DNA from: Candidatus Uhrbacteria bacterium
GTDB lineage: Bacteria; Patescibacteriota; Patescibacteriia; 2-12-FULL-60-25
Assembly: GCA_014728435.1 (NCBI GenBank)
Contig: WJLP01000026.1
Location: 1-7,120 of the forward strand
Direction: 5' to 3'
DNA length: 7,120 nt
Part shown: in pieces, positions 1 through 5,212 of the stretch
How the letters are laid out: each line of letters opens with the position of its first letter
Numbering within the stretch: position 1 is the first letter of the stretch
Position numbers and translations under genes: made by a program
Notes under the pieces: model-generated
What the model was told of the DNA's origin: nothing
What the model saw: the letters and a program-made list of their open reading frames with translations, nothing else
Database searches by the model: none

Positions 1-136
1 ATCTTGTTTTATTCTGACTGCGACTGAACATTACATTTACAAGTGTCTACTTAGCTTCGGTCACGGATAGGCAAGCCTTGTGGTCCTGGCACTGGTGCGG
101 GATTAAGAGGTGAGCCGGAGAAATGGAGAGACGACC
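1..136. other. Upstream region of the DGR target gene
   Basis: No gene or RNA is recognisable here. The last part carries the translation signal of the target gene. A GGAGAG at 125-130 lies six bases before the ATG at 137, and this decides the start. A GTG at 110 in the same frame has no spaced Shine-Dalgarno and would add only nine residues. I see no convincing -35/-10 pair. A TTGTTT at 4-9 has no -10 at a proper distance. Confidence 0.5.
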
Positions 137-799
137 ATGCGACAGAACAAGAAGGATCAGGCGATTGGTGAAGTGCTCGGCGATCTAGGCTTCGCGTTCG
201 AGGTCTTCAAGGTGATCGCGCATGCGGTTCTCGCCAAGGGCGGAACCATGCAACACCTGCGGCGGGTTGTGAAGGAGAGCGCTCTGCAGAAGCAGATTGC
301 GGATCTCATCGTTTCGGCCGGTTCGGAGATCAAGCGGCCGCTCGTCGACGGCGAGTACCTCGTGCCCGTGGCATACGAAATGCCGCACAACAAGGGCATC
401 CTCGAGAGCGAGTTCTCGAAGGACGGCGTGTCGGAGCTGTTCTACGGCAATTACGAGTGGAAGAATCACTCGTCGTGCGCCGAGATCGACCAACGCCCTG
501 GCGAGCGCATCATGCTCGTCAAGTACTTTAACCGGGCGATCAAATCCGAGGACGCCATCGCCGAGATGGATAAGCTGGGGTACCGCCCCGCGACCCATCT
601 CGAGGCGTACGCGTTCGCCAAGGCCAATCCGGAGTTGCAGCGTCAGTTCTGGATCGTCGCTCTCGGCTCGTCCACGATTTACGGCTACGACCGCAGCGTC
701 GCGGTGCTGCGCAGCGGCTCCGGCAGGCGCGTCCTCGGCAGCGACTGGTTCGGCTACGAGTGGGGCTCCGGCGACCGGTTCCTGTTCGTCCGCAAGTAG
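137..799 (+). CDS. DGR target protein with C-terminal variable region
   Basis: This 220-residue protein is the one the DGR diversifies. Residues 1-176 are constant. They include a stretch with GYRPAT (148-153) and then WIVALG (172-177), which I recall from uncharacterised proteins of Candidate Phyla Radiation bacteria. Residues 177-220 are encoded by the variable repeat and end in RFLFVRK. Most DGR targets end in a C-type-lectin-like fold that displays the variable residues. The W-F-x-x-E-W pattern followed by a conserved last strand fits that, but the fold is inferred. Fifteen residues differ from what the template would encode: G183, Y184, D185, S187, R192, G194, G196, V199, G201, D203, G206, Y207, G210, G212 and D213. 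Seven of them are glycine. I see no signal peptide or membrane segment, so the protein looks cytoplasmic unless exported by another route. The ligand is unknown. Its GC content is well above that of rt and avd. Confidence 0.88.
   Translation: MRQNKKDQAIGEVLGDLGFAFEVFKVIAHAVLAKGGTMQHLRRVVKESALQKQIADLIVSAGSEIKRPLVDGEYLVPVAYEMPHNKGILESEFSKDGVSELFYGNYEWKNHSSCAEIDQRPGERIMLVKYFNRAIKSEDAIAEMDKLGYRPATHLEAYAFAKANPELQRQFWIVALGSSTIYGYDRSVAVLRSGSGRRVLGSDWFGYEWGSGDRFLFVRK
664..796 (+). repeat. DGR variable repeat (VR)
   Basis: This is the 3' end of the target gene and matches the template repeat at 1258-1390 without gaps (offset 594). The first 20 bases are identical although they contain three adenines, so the mutated part starts after about 683. 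Nineteen positions differ, and 18 face an adenine in the template: 684, 689, 696, 710, 711, 716, 717, 723, 731, 738, 743, 753, 755, 764, 765, 771, 773 and 796. Sixteen are A to G, one A to C (710) and one A to T (755). The single exception is G to T at 686. All eight AAC codons of the template are altered. Only the change at 796 is silent (AAA to AAG), and it sits at the very edge of the match. Confidence 0.95.
774..795 (+). other. Invariant VR 3' block, candidate IMH site
   Basis: These 22 bases are identical to 1368-1389 at the end of the template. Apart from the first base and the last two they contain no adenine, so they cannot be mutated by the DGR. In the Bordetella phage DGR, cDNA entry is set by a short sequence at this place, the initiation-of-mutagenic-homing (IMH) site, with a related IMH* copy in the template. 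The assignment rests on position and identity. The block encodes the constant protein end from R214 on. Confidence 0.65.
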
Positions 800-806
800 A
801 CCTTGG

Positions 807-832
807 ATCCCTCCCGTCGCGACGGGAGGGAT
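807..832. repeat. Perfect 26-bp palindrome just after VR
   Basis: The arm ATCCCTCCCGTCG (807-819) is followed at once by its exact reverse complement (820-832). It starts 8 bp after the target stop codon. In studied DGRs a GC-rich hairpin or cruciform a few bases beyond VR helps target recognition during homing, and this element is in that place. It has no T-run after it, so it is a poor terminator. Its centre is TCGCGA (817-822), the same core as in the palindrome at 1157-1180. It could instead be a dispersed palindromic repeat of the genome. Confidence 0.75.
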
Positions 833-892
833 GGACCCTCGGTTCCTTGGCCCTTCAAAACGGCACTTGGAACCTTGGATACTCGGCTATCA

Positions 893-957
893 GACCCTGT
901 CCGACACGCCCCCGATACTACATCGGGGCGTGCGTTGGACGGGGTCGCTTGCTTTTT
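893..957 (+). terminator. Large imperfect hairpin with T-run, possible target-gene terminator
   Basis: The left arm begins GACCCTGTCC (893-902) and the right arm ends GGACGGGGTC (937-946). They pair with a G-U wobble. Inner pairs GCCCC/GGGGC and GAT/ATC enclose an ACTAC loop (917-921), with small bulges on each side. Five T residues follow at 953-957, six bases after the stem, which is a little far for a classic intrinsic terminator. It could end the target transcript, or be part of the RNA structure upstream of the template. Confidence 0.5.
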
Positions 958-1156
958 GATAAAATTACACACGGATAGTAGACGAAACAGCTTGCGATTA
1001 AGGTTGTAGGCGGTCGAAATCTGAATGAGTTCGTTTGCCCGCCGTCACTAAAGTTATGGCGGGCGCAGCCAGAATGCCGGGCGGTACGCCGGTCGGCAGC
1101 GCGCGTCGACTCGTTCATAAACTGAAGATACTTGGTGTTGGGAGCTGGTGGGTAAA

Positions 1157-1180
1157 CCCCGCCTCTCGCGAGAGGCGGGG
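1157..1180. repeat. Perfect 24-bp palindrome upstream of TR
   Basis: The arm CCCCGCCTCTCG (1157-1168) is followed directly by its reverse complement (1169-1180). Its centre is TCGCGA (1166-1171), as in the palindrome after VR. The outer arms differ but are similar pyrimidine-rich runs facing purine-rich runs. It ends 77 bases before the TR. It may be a template-RNA hairpin, a regulatory cruciform or a genome-wide palindromic repeat. I cannot tell which. Confidence 0.7.
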
Positions 1181-1257
1181 CAGGCGGCCCCGAATAAAAT
1201 TCAACCGCGAGATGATTCAAGCGGTGGTGATCTGGATGGCTTTCGACACGGACAGGA

Positions 1258-1390
1258 CGGCTCGTCCACGATTTACGACGACAACCGCAACGTCGCGGTG
1301 CTGAACAGCAACTCCGACAGGCGCATCCTCGACAGCAACTGGTTCGACAACGAGTGGAACTCCGACAACCGGTTCCTGTTCGTCCGCAAA
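1258..1390 (+). repeat. DGR template repeat (TR)
   Basis: This is the non-coding template for diversification of VR. It has 33 adenines, 27 of them in the core 1278-1368, concentrated in eight AAC and six GAC codon-like triplets. DGR templates commonly use AAC because mutating its adenines reaches many residues without making a stop codon. The strand and order (TR upstream of rt, same direction) are canonical. Its RNA should be read by the RT with random insertion opposite adenine, and the cDNA then replaces VR. Position 1280 is G where VR has T (686), the only substitution not at an adenine. The 3' end lies 24 bases from the stop codon of the opposing avd gene. Confidence 0.93.
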
Positions 1391-1414
1391 TCTCTTCACG
1401 TTTTTACAACGCCT

Positions 1415-1759
1415 TCATCCTTTGGATGGGGGCTGTTTCGTTTGCAGGAATTTTTGCCAGCTACCGATATCCTTTCCTATTTCATTCAGCGGTACGGCAA
1501 GTGCCGCATATTTTCTTTGATCTAAACATTTCACCTCCCACGCTGCCTGCATGAAGAATTTGAGCAGATCGAGCTTGGTAGATGCGCGTACCACGAACGT
1601 GTATTTCTGGTCGGATCCGGCATAACCGGCAAGAAAGATGAGTTCGATCAGGTCGGTGAACAGTGAATCTATTTTGGCGCCTAAGGTAAATTTTGAAAGG
1701 CGCGGAAAATTTGAATAATGCGCGTTCCAGATTTTGTACACATCAATAACCTTTTGCAA
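1415..1759 (-). CDS. avd: Avd-like DGR accessory protein (four-helix bundle)
   Basis: Avd forms a positively charged pentameric barrel that binds the RT and the template RNA and is needed for mutagenic cDNA synthesis. The 114-residue product matches the family pattern: QKVIDVYKIW (2-11), NFPR then FTLG (17-27), KLDLLKFF (62-69), a long helix, then LNEIGKDIGSW (91-101). It lies between TR and rt on the opposite strand, so any RNA running from TR into rt is antisense to it. The only start in this frame is a TTG at 1759, without a Shine-Dalgarno. The codons just upstream still read sensibly (S-N-L-P-V before the TTG) and resemble the usual N-terminus of the family. An ATG at 1802-1800 would join this frame if the nine-C tract (1796-1788) had one base fewer. 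The true start is therefore uncertain. Confidence 0.83.
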   Translation of the reverse strand: MQKVIDVYKIWNAHYSNFPRLSKFTLGAKIDSLFTDLIELIFLAGYAGSDQKYTFVVRASTKLDLLKFFMQAAWEVKCLDQRKYAALAVPLNEIGKDIGSWQKFLQTKQPPSKG

Positions 1760-1787
1760 GACGGGAAGATTTGACGTGACTAGCTGC

Positions 1788-1796
1788 GGGGGGGGG
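1788..1796. repeat. Nine-G homopolymer at the avd/rt start junction
   Basis: A run of nine G on the plus strand lies 13 bases before the rt start and 28 bases before the avd TTG. On the minus strand it sits between an ATG (1802-1800) and the avd frame, which are out of step by one base. On the plus strand it sits between TTGACG (1771-1776) and TAACAT (1797-1802), a weak -35/-10-like pair now 20 bp apart. Runs of this length are prone to slippage in replication and also to sequencing or assembly error. Confidence 0.6.
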
Positions 1797-1809
1797 TAAC
1801 ATACTCTCT

Positions 1810-2811
1810 ATGAGAAAAGTATTATTCATCTGCTTCGATGAAATCGCATTGATGGAAAATTTATGTGAAGCTTGGCAAGAGTTTATCCTAGGAAAACGTA
1901 AGAAGAAAGATGTGCAGGAATTTGCGCTCCGTCTCGGTGACGAGATCGCGAATTTGCATCTGGATTTGATGAACGGTACGTACTGTCACGGTGCTTATTC
2001 GCATTTCCGCATTAACGACCCAAAGCCACGCGAAATCCATAAGGCGACTGTGAGGGATAGGTTGTTGCATCACGCCATTCATCGGAAGCTGTATCCATTT
2101 TTCGCCAATCTGTTTATTTCTGATTCTTTTTCATGCCAAAAAACCAAGGGGTTGCATCGTGCGCTTGAGCGCTTCGAGAAGCTGTCTAGAAAAGCAAGTC
2201 AAAACGATGCTAAAACATGTTGGGTTTTGAAATGCGACATCCGGAAATTTTTTGCGAGCATCAATCACCAAATCCTTCTCGAGATTTTGGCTCGGAGAAT
2301 CGCTGACAGGCGGCTTCTGGACTTGCTTCGGTGCGTCATCTCGAGCTTTCAGACTCGCCCAGGAAAAGGTATACCGCTTGGCAATCTTACTTCGCAGATC
2401 TTCGCGAATATTTACATGAATGAGTTTGATCGGTACGTGAAGCATGAATTGAAGGCGAAATACTACGCTCGCTATGCCGATGATTTTATCTTTATATCAC
2501 GCGACCGACAGGAGTTGCTCGAATACCTTCCTAAAATCGCCGCATTTCTTGCCGGACCGTTGGAGTTGGAACTGCATCCGAACAAAGTCTTCATAAAGAC
2601 GCTTGCCTCGGGAGTGGATTTTCTCGGCTGGGTGCATTTCCCACACCATCTCGTCCCGCGTCAGAAGACGAAATCGAGAATCCTAAAAAGGGTGAAGCAG
2701 AGTCCGAATGCTCAGACGGTCGCGTCTTACGTGGGGCTGCTTAGTCACGGAAACGCACATGATCTATCGGAAAAAATCCTCAATATCACATGGCTTATTT
2801 CTGATAAATGA
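1810..2811 (+). CDS. DGR reverse transcriptase
   Basis: This RT copies the TR RNA into adenine-mutated cDNA for retrohoming into VR. The 333-residue product has the expected palm motifs in order: the first catalytic aspartate in KCDIRKFF (D143), the DGR-type motif GIPLGNLTSQ (187-196), the active site YADD (222-225), then NKVFIKT (258-264) and FLGW (271-274). The SQ ending of the 191-196 motif separates DGR RTs from group II intron RTs, which have QGxxxSP. No maturase or endonuclease domain follows, as is normal for DGRs. The ATG at 1810 is the only start after a stop at 1777. An internal ATG (M15) is less likely because residues 8-20 fit the family N-terminus. There is no clear Shine-Dalgarno. 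If the TAACAT at 1797-1802 is a -10, the mRNA would be nearly leaderless. No clear terminator follows. Confidence 0.93.
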   Translation: MRKVLFICFDEIALMENLCEAWQEFILGKRKKKDVQEFALRLGDEIANLHLDLMNGTYCHGAYSHFRINDPKPREIHKATVRDRLLHHAIHRKLYPFFANLFISDSFSCQKTKGLHRALERFEKLSRKASQNDAKTCWVLKCDIRKFFASINHQILLEILARRIADRRLLDLLRCVISSFQTRPGKGIPLGNLTSQIFANIYMNEFDRYVKHELKAKYYARYADDFIFISRDRQELLEYLPKIAAFLAGPLELELHPNKVFIKTLASGVDFLGWVHFPHHLVPRQKTKSRILKRVKQSPNAQTVASYVGLLSHGNAHDLSEKILNITWLISDK

Positions 2812-2875
2812 TTTTGTTATCATGAATTGGTTATTTATCGAAAATTGAAAATGTTTGTTGTATAAAGGATATTTG

Positions 2876-2904
2876 TTGACATTTTAGCCTATTTTACCTA
2901 TTAT
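2876..2904 (+). promoter_or_regulatory. Sigma70-type promoter of hppA
   Basis: A perfect TTGACA (2876-2881) and TATTAT (2899-2904, five of six to consensus) are separated by 17 bp. Transcription should start near 2911, giving a leader of about 160 nt before hppA. It is the best promoter in the window. It starts 65 bp after the rt stop codon, so hppA is probably transcribed independently of the DGR. Confidence 0.75.
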
Positions 2905-2924
2905 TTACCCATTCGGCGTCCCAC

Positions 2925-3031
2925 GTCCTACGTCCCATCCGTCCCACGTCAAAGTTTTTTGGCTAAAGACGTAGGACGAGCGACCCTCCTACGCTAAAAG
3001 CTTTGGGGGGGTACAGCGTAGGACGAGCGAC
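2925..3031 (+). repeat. Direct and inverted repeats in the hppA leader
   Basis: The 15-mer CGTAGGACGAGCGAC occurs at 2970-2984 and 3017-3031, 47 bp apart. GTCCTACGTC (2925-2934) pairs with GACGTAGGAC (2968-2977), and TCCTACGCT (2987-2995) pairs with AGCGTAGGA (3015-3023). All arms share a CCTACG/CGTAGG core, so alternative hairpins are possible. A run of seven G lies in the second loop (3005-3011). Further short CCCACGTC/CCTACGTC copies lie at 2920-2950. Such short intergenic repeats seem common in candidate-phylum genomes. A regulatory role is possible but not shown. Confidence 0.65.
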
Positions 3032-3070
3032 GATTAACTTATTTATTATTGTTTATTAAGTTATTTAGTT

Positions 3071-5065
3071 ATGAATAGTTATCTCATTTTTGCCTTGGTT
3101 GCGTCATTTGTGGCGCTTGGCTGGGGCGGTTACCTTGTGAGCTGGGTGCTTTCCAAAAGCGACGGTGAAGGCAAGATGGTAGATATCGCGAAAGCGATTC
3201 AAGAGGGCGCAAAAGCTTATCTTAGCCGTCAGTTTAAAATGATCGGCATAATTGGTGCGTTGGTATTTTTGGCGCTTTGGTTTACTTTGGGCATTAACAT
3301 GGCGCTAGGTTTCGCGATCGGTGCGATTTTGTCCGGTCTTGCCGGTTATATCGGCATGAGTGTTTCAGTGCGCGCCAATGTGCGTACGGCTGAAGCGGCC
3401 AAGAAGGGCATTAAAGAGGCTATGAACGTGGCAGTTAAAGGAGGTACTGTTACGGGTTTGTTTGTTGTTGGTATGGCGCTTTTGGGTGTCGCGGGTTTTT
3501 ACGCGCTTACCGGAGACTTGAAAGCTCTTGTAGGTATTGGTTTTGGTGGATCTTTGATCTCTGTTTTTTCACGTCTTGGCGGTGGTATTTTTACAAAAGC
3601 CGCAGATGTTGGCGCTGACTTGGTTGGCAAGGTTGAAGCCGGCATCCCGGAGGATGATCCGCGCAATCCGGCTGTGATCGCTGACAATGTTGGCGACAAT
3701 GTTGGTGACTGCGCGGGTATGGCGGCAGACTTGTATGAAACTTACGTCGTAACAGCGGTTGCGGCAATGCTTTTGGCGCATTTAACGTTTGCCAACAGCG
3801 AGATGGCGGTTATGTTTCCGCTGGCGATCGGCGGCGTGTCGATTGTAACTTCGATTATCGGTACGTTTTTTATCCGTTTGGGAGCAAAACAGAATATCAT
3901 GGGCGCGTTGTATAAAGGTTTGATAGCGGCCGGTGTTTTAGCGGCTGTCGCCTTTTGGTTCTTGGCTTTTCAATTTTTTCCGGAAGGATCGGCGCTGGGA
4001 GCCTATGAAATGTTTAAGTGCGCTTTGATTGGATTGTTGGTAACGGCGGGTATGGTTTGGGTGACCGAGTATTACACATCGACTGAGTACAAACCGGTTC
4101 GCAAAATCGCGGAAGCTTCACAGAGCGGACATGGAACAAATGTGATAGCGGGTCTTGCGGTTTCCATGAAATCAACAGCTATCCCGGTTATTATCATTGC
4201 TATTGGTATTTTGTGGGCTTTTTCTCTCGCGGGATTGTACGGAGTCGCTATCGCCGCAATGGCCATGTTGTCTTTGACGGGTATCATCGTGGCGATTGAT
4301 GCTTACGGGCCGATTACGGATAATGCGGGTGGAATTGCCGAGATGGCAGAATTACCGGAATCTGTTCGTGATATTACAGATCCGTTGGATGCGGTTGGGA
4401 ATACAACCAAAGCGGTTACCAAGGGTTATGCGATCGCTTCGGCAGGTCTCGCGGCCTTGGTTTTATTCGCCGCTTATACTCAGGAGTTTGTAGAGCTTGG
4501 CAATCCGTTAGTATTTATGCTTGAGGATCCATTAGTGATTGTCGGTTTGTTTATTGGCGGGCTTTTGCCATATTTGTTTGGAGCGTTTGCGATGGAGGCA
4601 GTGGGAAAGACAGCGGGCGCCGTGGTTGATGAGGTCCGCAGACAGTTTAAAGCTTTGCCCGGAATAATGGATGGTTCACAGAAACCGGAATATGGTAAGG
4701 CAGTTGATATTGTTACAAAGGGTGCTTTGAGGAATATGATTGTGCCGGCGCTGTTACCGATTGTTGTACCGATTGTGGTTGGTTTCTTGCTGGGTCCGGT
4801 TGCTTTGGGCGGTGTGTTGGTCGGTTCGATAGTTACCGGTTTGTTTGTGGCGATTTCCATGACATCGGGTGGAGGCGCTTGGGACAATGCCAAGAAATAT
4901 ATTGAGTCGGGTAATTATGGCGGCAAAGGTTCGTTTGCGCACCAATCCGCGGTAACCGGCGACACGGTTGGAGATCCGTATAAAGATACGGCAGGTCCGG
5001 CAATTAATCCGATGATTAAGATCTTGAATATTGTTGCATTGCTTCTTGTGGGATTACTTGTATAA
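3071..5065 (+). CDS. hppA: K+-independent membrane-bound proton pyrophosphatase
   Basis: This membrane pump couples hydrolysis of pyrophosphate to proton export and sustains a proton gradient with waste pyrophosphate from biosynthesis. The 664 residues have the family's normal bacterial length and alternate between about sixteen membrane segments and acidic loops. The substrate site is complete: DVGADLVGKVE (179-189), the repeated NVGDNVGDCAG (206-216) with DLYE (220-223), TDNAGGIAEM (416-425), and near the C-terminus GDTVGDPYKDTAGP (630-643). GNTTKAVTKG (443-452) has lysine at 447 and threonine at 450. This pair marks the potassium-independent, proton-pumping class, whereas potassium-dependent enzymes have alanine in place of this lysine. 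The ATG start gives a normal hydrophobic first helix, but I see no Shine-Dalgarno. The gene has its own promoter and terminator and appears to be a single-gene unit. Confidence 0.97.
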   Translation: MNSYLIFALVASFVALGWGGYLVSWVLSKSDGEGKMVDIAKAIQEGAKAYLSRQFKMIGIIGALVFLALWFTLGINMALGFAIGAILSGLAGYIGMSVSVRANVRTAEAAKKGIKEAMNVAVKGGTVTGLFVVGMALLGVAGFYALTGDLKALVGIGFGGSLISVFSRLGGGIFTKAADVGADLVGKVEAGIPEDDPRNPAVIADNVGDNVGDCAGMAADLYETYVVTAVAAMLLAHLTFANSEMAVMFPLAIGGVSIVTSIIGTFFIRLGAKQNIMGALYKGLIAAGVLAAVAFWFLAFQFFPEGSALGAYEMFKCALIGLLVTAGMVWVTEYYTSTEYKPVRKIAEASQSGHGTNVIAGLAVSMKSTAIPVIIIAIGILWAFSLAGLYGVAIAAMAMLSLTGIIVAIDAYGPITDNAGGIAEMAELPESVRDITDPLDAVGNTTKAVTKGYAIASAGLAALVLFAAYTQEFVELGNPLVFMLEDPLVIVGLFIGGLLPYLFGAFAMEAVGKTAGAVVDEVRRQFKALPGIMDGSQKPEYGKAVDIVTKGALRNMIVPALLPIVVPIVVGFLLGPVALGGVLVGSIVTGLFVAISMTSGGGAWDNAKKYIESGNYGGKGSFAHQSAVTGDTVGDPYKDTAGPAINPMIKILNIVALLLVGLLV

Positions 5066-5069
5066 AAAT

Positions 5070-5104
5070 CGTACTTCGTACATCGTACATCGTACATCGT
5101 ACAA
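5070..5104. repeat. Five tandem 7-bp repeats (CGTACAT)
   Basis: Five units follow one another: CGTACTT, three copies of CGTACAT, and CGTACAA. They lie between the hppA stop codon and the terminator hairpin. I recall arrays of this CGTAC type between genes of candidate-phylum bacteria. The units are too short and too close together for CRISPR. No function can be assigned, and the copy number is likely to vary between strains. Confidence 0.85.
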
Positions 5105-5105
5105 G

Positions 5106-5134
5106 CAAAGACGCTCATGTGAGCGTCTTTGTTG
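5106..5134 (+). terminator. Intrinsic terminator of hppA
   Basis: CAAAGACGCTCA (5106-5117) pairs perfectly with TGAGCGTCTTTG (5120-5131). The right arm ends in a T-rich stretch (CTTTGTTG). It stands 41 bp past the hppA stop codon. The reverse strand also ends the stem in CTTTGCTTG, so the hairpin may stop transcription from both sides. The gene on the right has its own better terminator. Confidence 0.75.
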
Positions 5135-5185
5135 ATATAATTCTATAAATCCGTATAGTGGATCTTGGTAAATCCAGATTCAGCG

Positions 5186-5207
5186 AAAAAAAAGCACCAA
5201 GTGGTGC
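5186..5207 (-). terminator. Intrinsic terminator of the two-TM protein gene
   Basis: Read on the minus strand, GCACCA-CT-TGGTGC (5207-5194) is followed directly by eight T (5193-5186). It begins five bases after the stop codon of the gene at 5213-5827, a standard Rho-independent layout. Confidence 0.85.
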
Positions 5208-5212
5208 ATAGA

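Larger units (their letters stand above)
800..1257. other. Gene-free spacer between VR and TR, rich in hairpins
   Basis: No protein gene is supported in these 458 bases. Open frames crossing it are fragmentary and unlike any family I know. It holds the palindrome at 807-832, the large hairpin at 893-946, a smaller hairpin (GCCCGCC 1037-1043 with GGCGGGC 1058-1064) and the palindrome at 1157-1180. The octamer CCTTGGAT occurs at 801-808 and 873-880. The right part may be the 5' portion of the template RNA, whose ends cannot be set from sequence alone. Confidence 0.6.

Noticed and set aside
1..109. Possible tRNA or small RNA at the left edge
   Set aside because: I found no cloverleaf, anticodon arm or conserved T-loop. 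Only weak short pairings are present.
297..959. Long plus-strand frame overlapping the target gene
   Set aside because: It is a GC-rich shadow frame, full of Ser, Arg and Thr, without any family resemblance. The target frame has the VR pattern and a Shine-Dalgarno.
1035..1257. Idea that the TR is the remnant of a second, decayed target gene
   Set aside because: Similarity to the target starts sharply at 1258. The only upstream match is TCTGGAT (1231 against 648) at a different distance, which is likely chance.
1148..1525. Plus-strand open frame across the TR, with a C-terminus like the target protein
   Set aside because: It is open because the TR copies a coding VR without stops. Upstream it lacks the target's constant domain, and downstream it runs into antisense avd. 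It is a template, not a gene.
2803..2822. Stem TGATAA/TTATCA at the rt stop codon as a terminator
   Set aside because: It has only six AT-rich pairs, a nine-base loop and no T-run. It is too weak to call.
4480..4893. Minus-strand frame of 137 codons inside hppA
   Set aside because: It is the antisense shadow of a well conserved gene, with low-complexity Pro/Thr-rich content.
5070..5104. Possible CRISPR array
   Set aside because: The units are 7 bp with no spacers. It is a simple tandem repeat.
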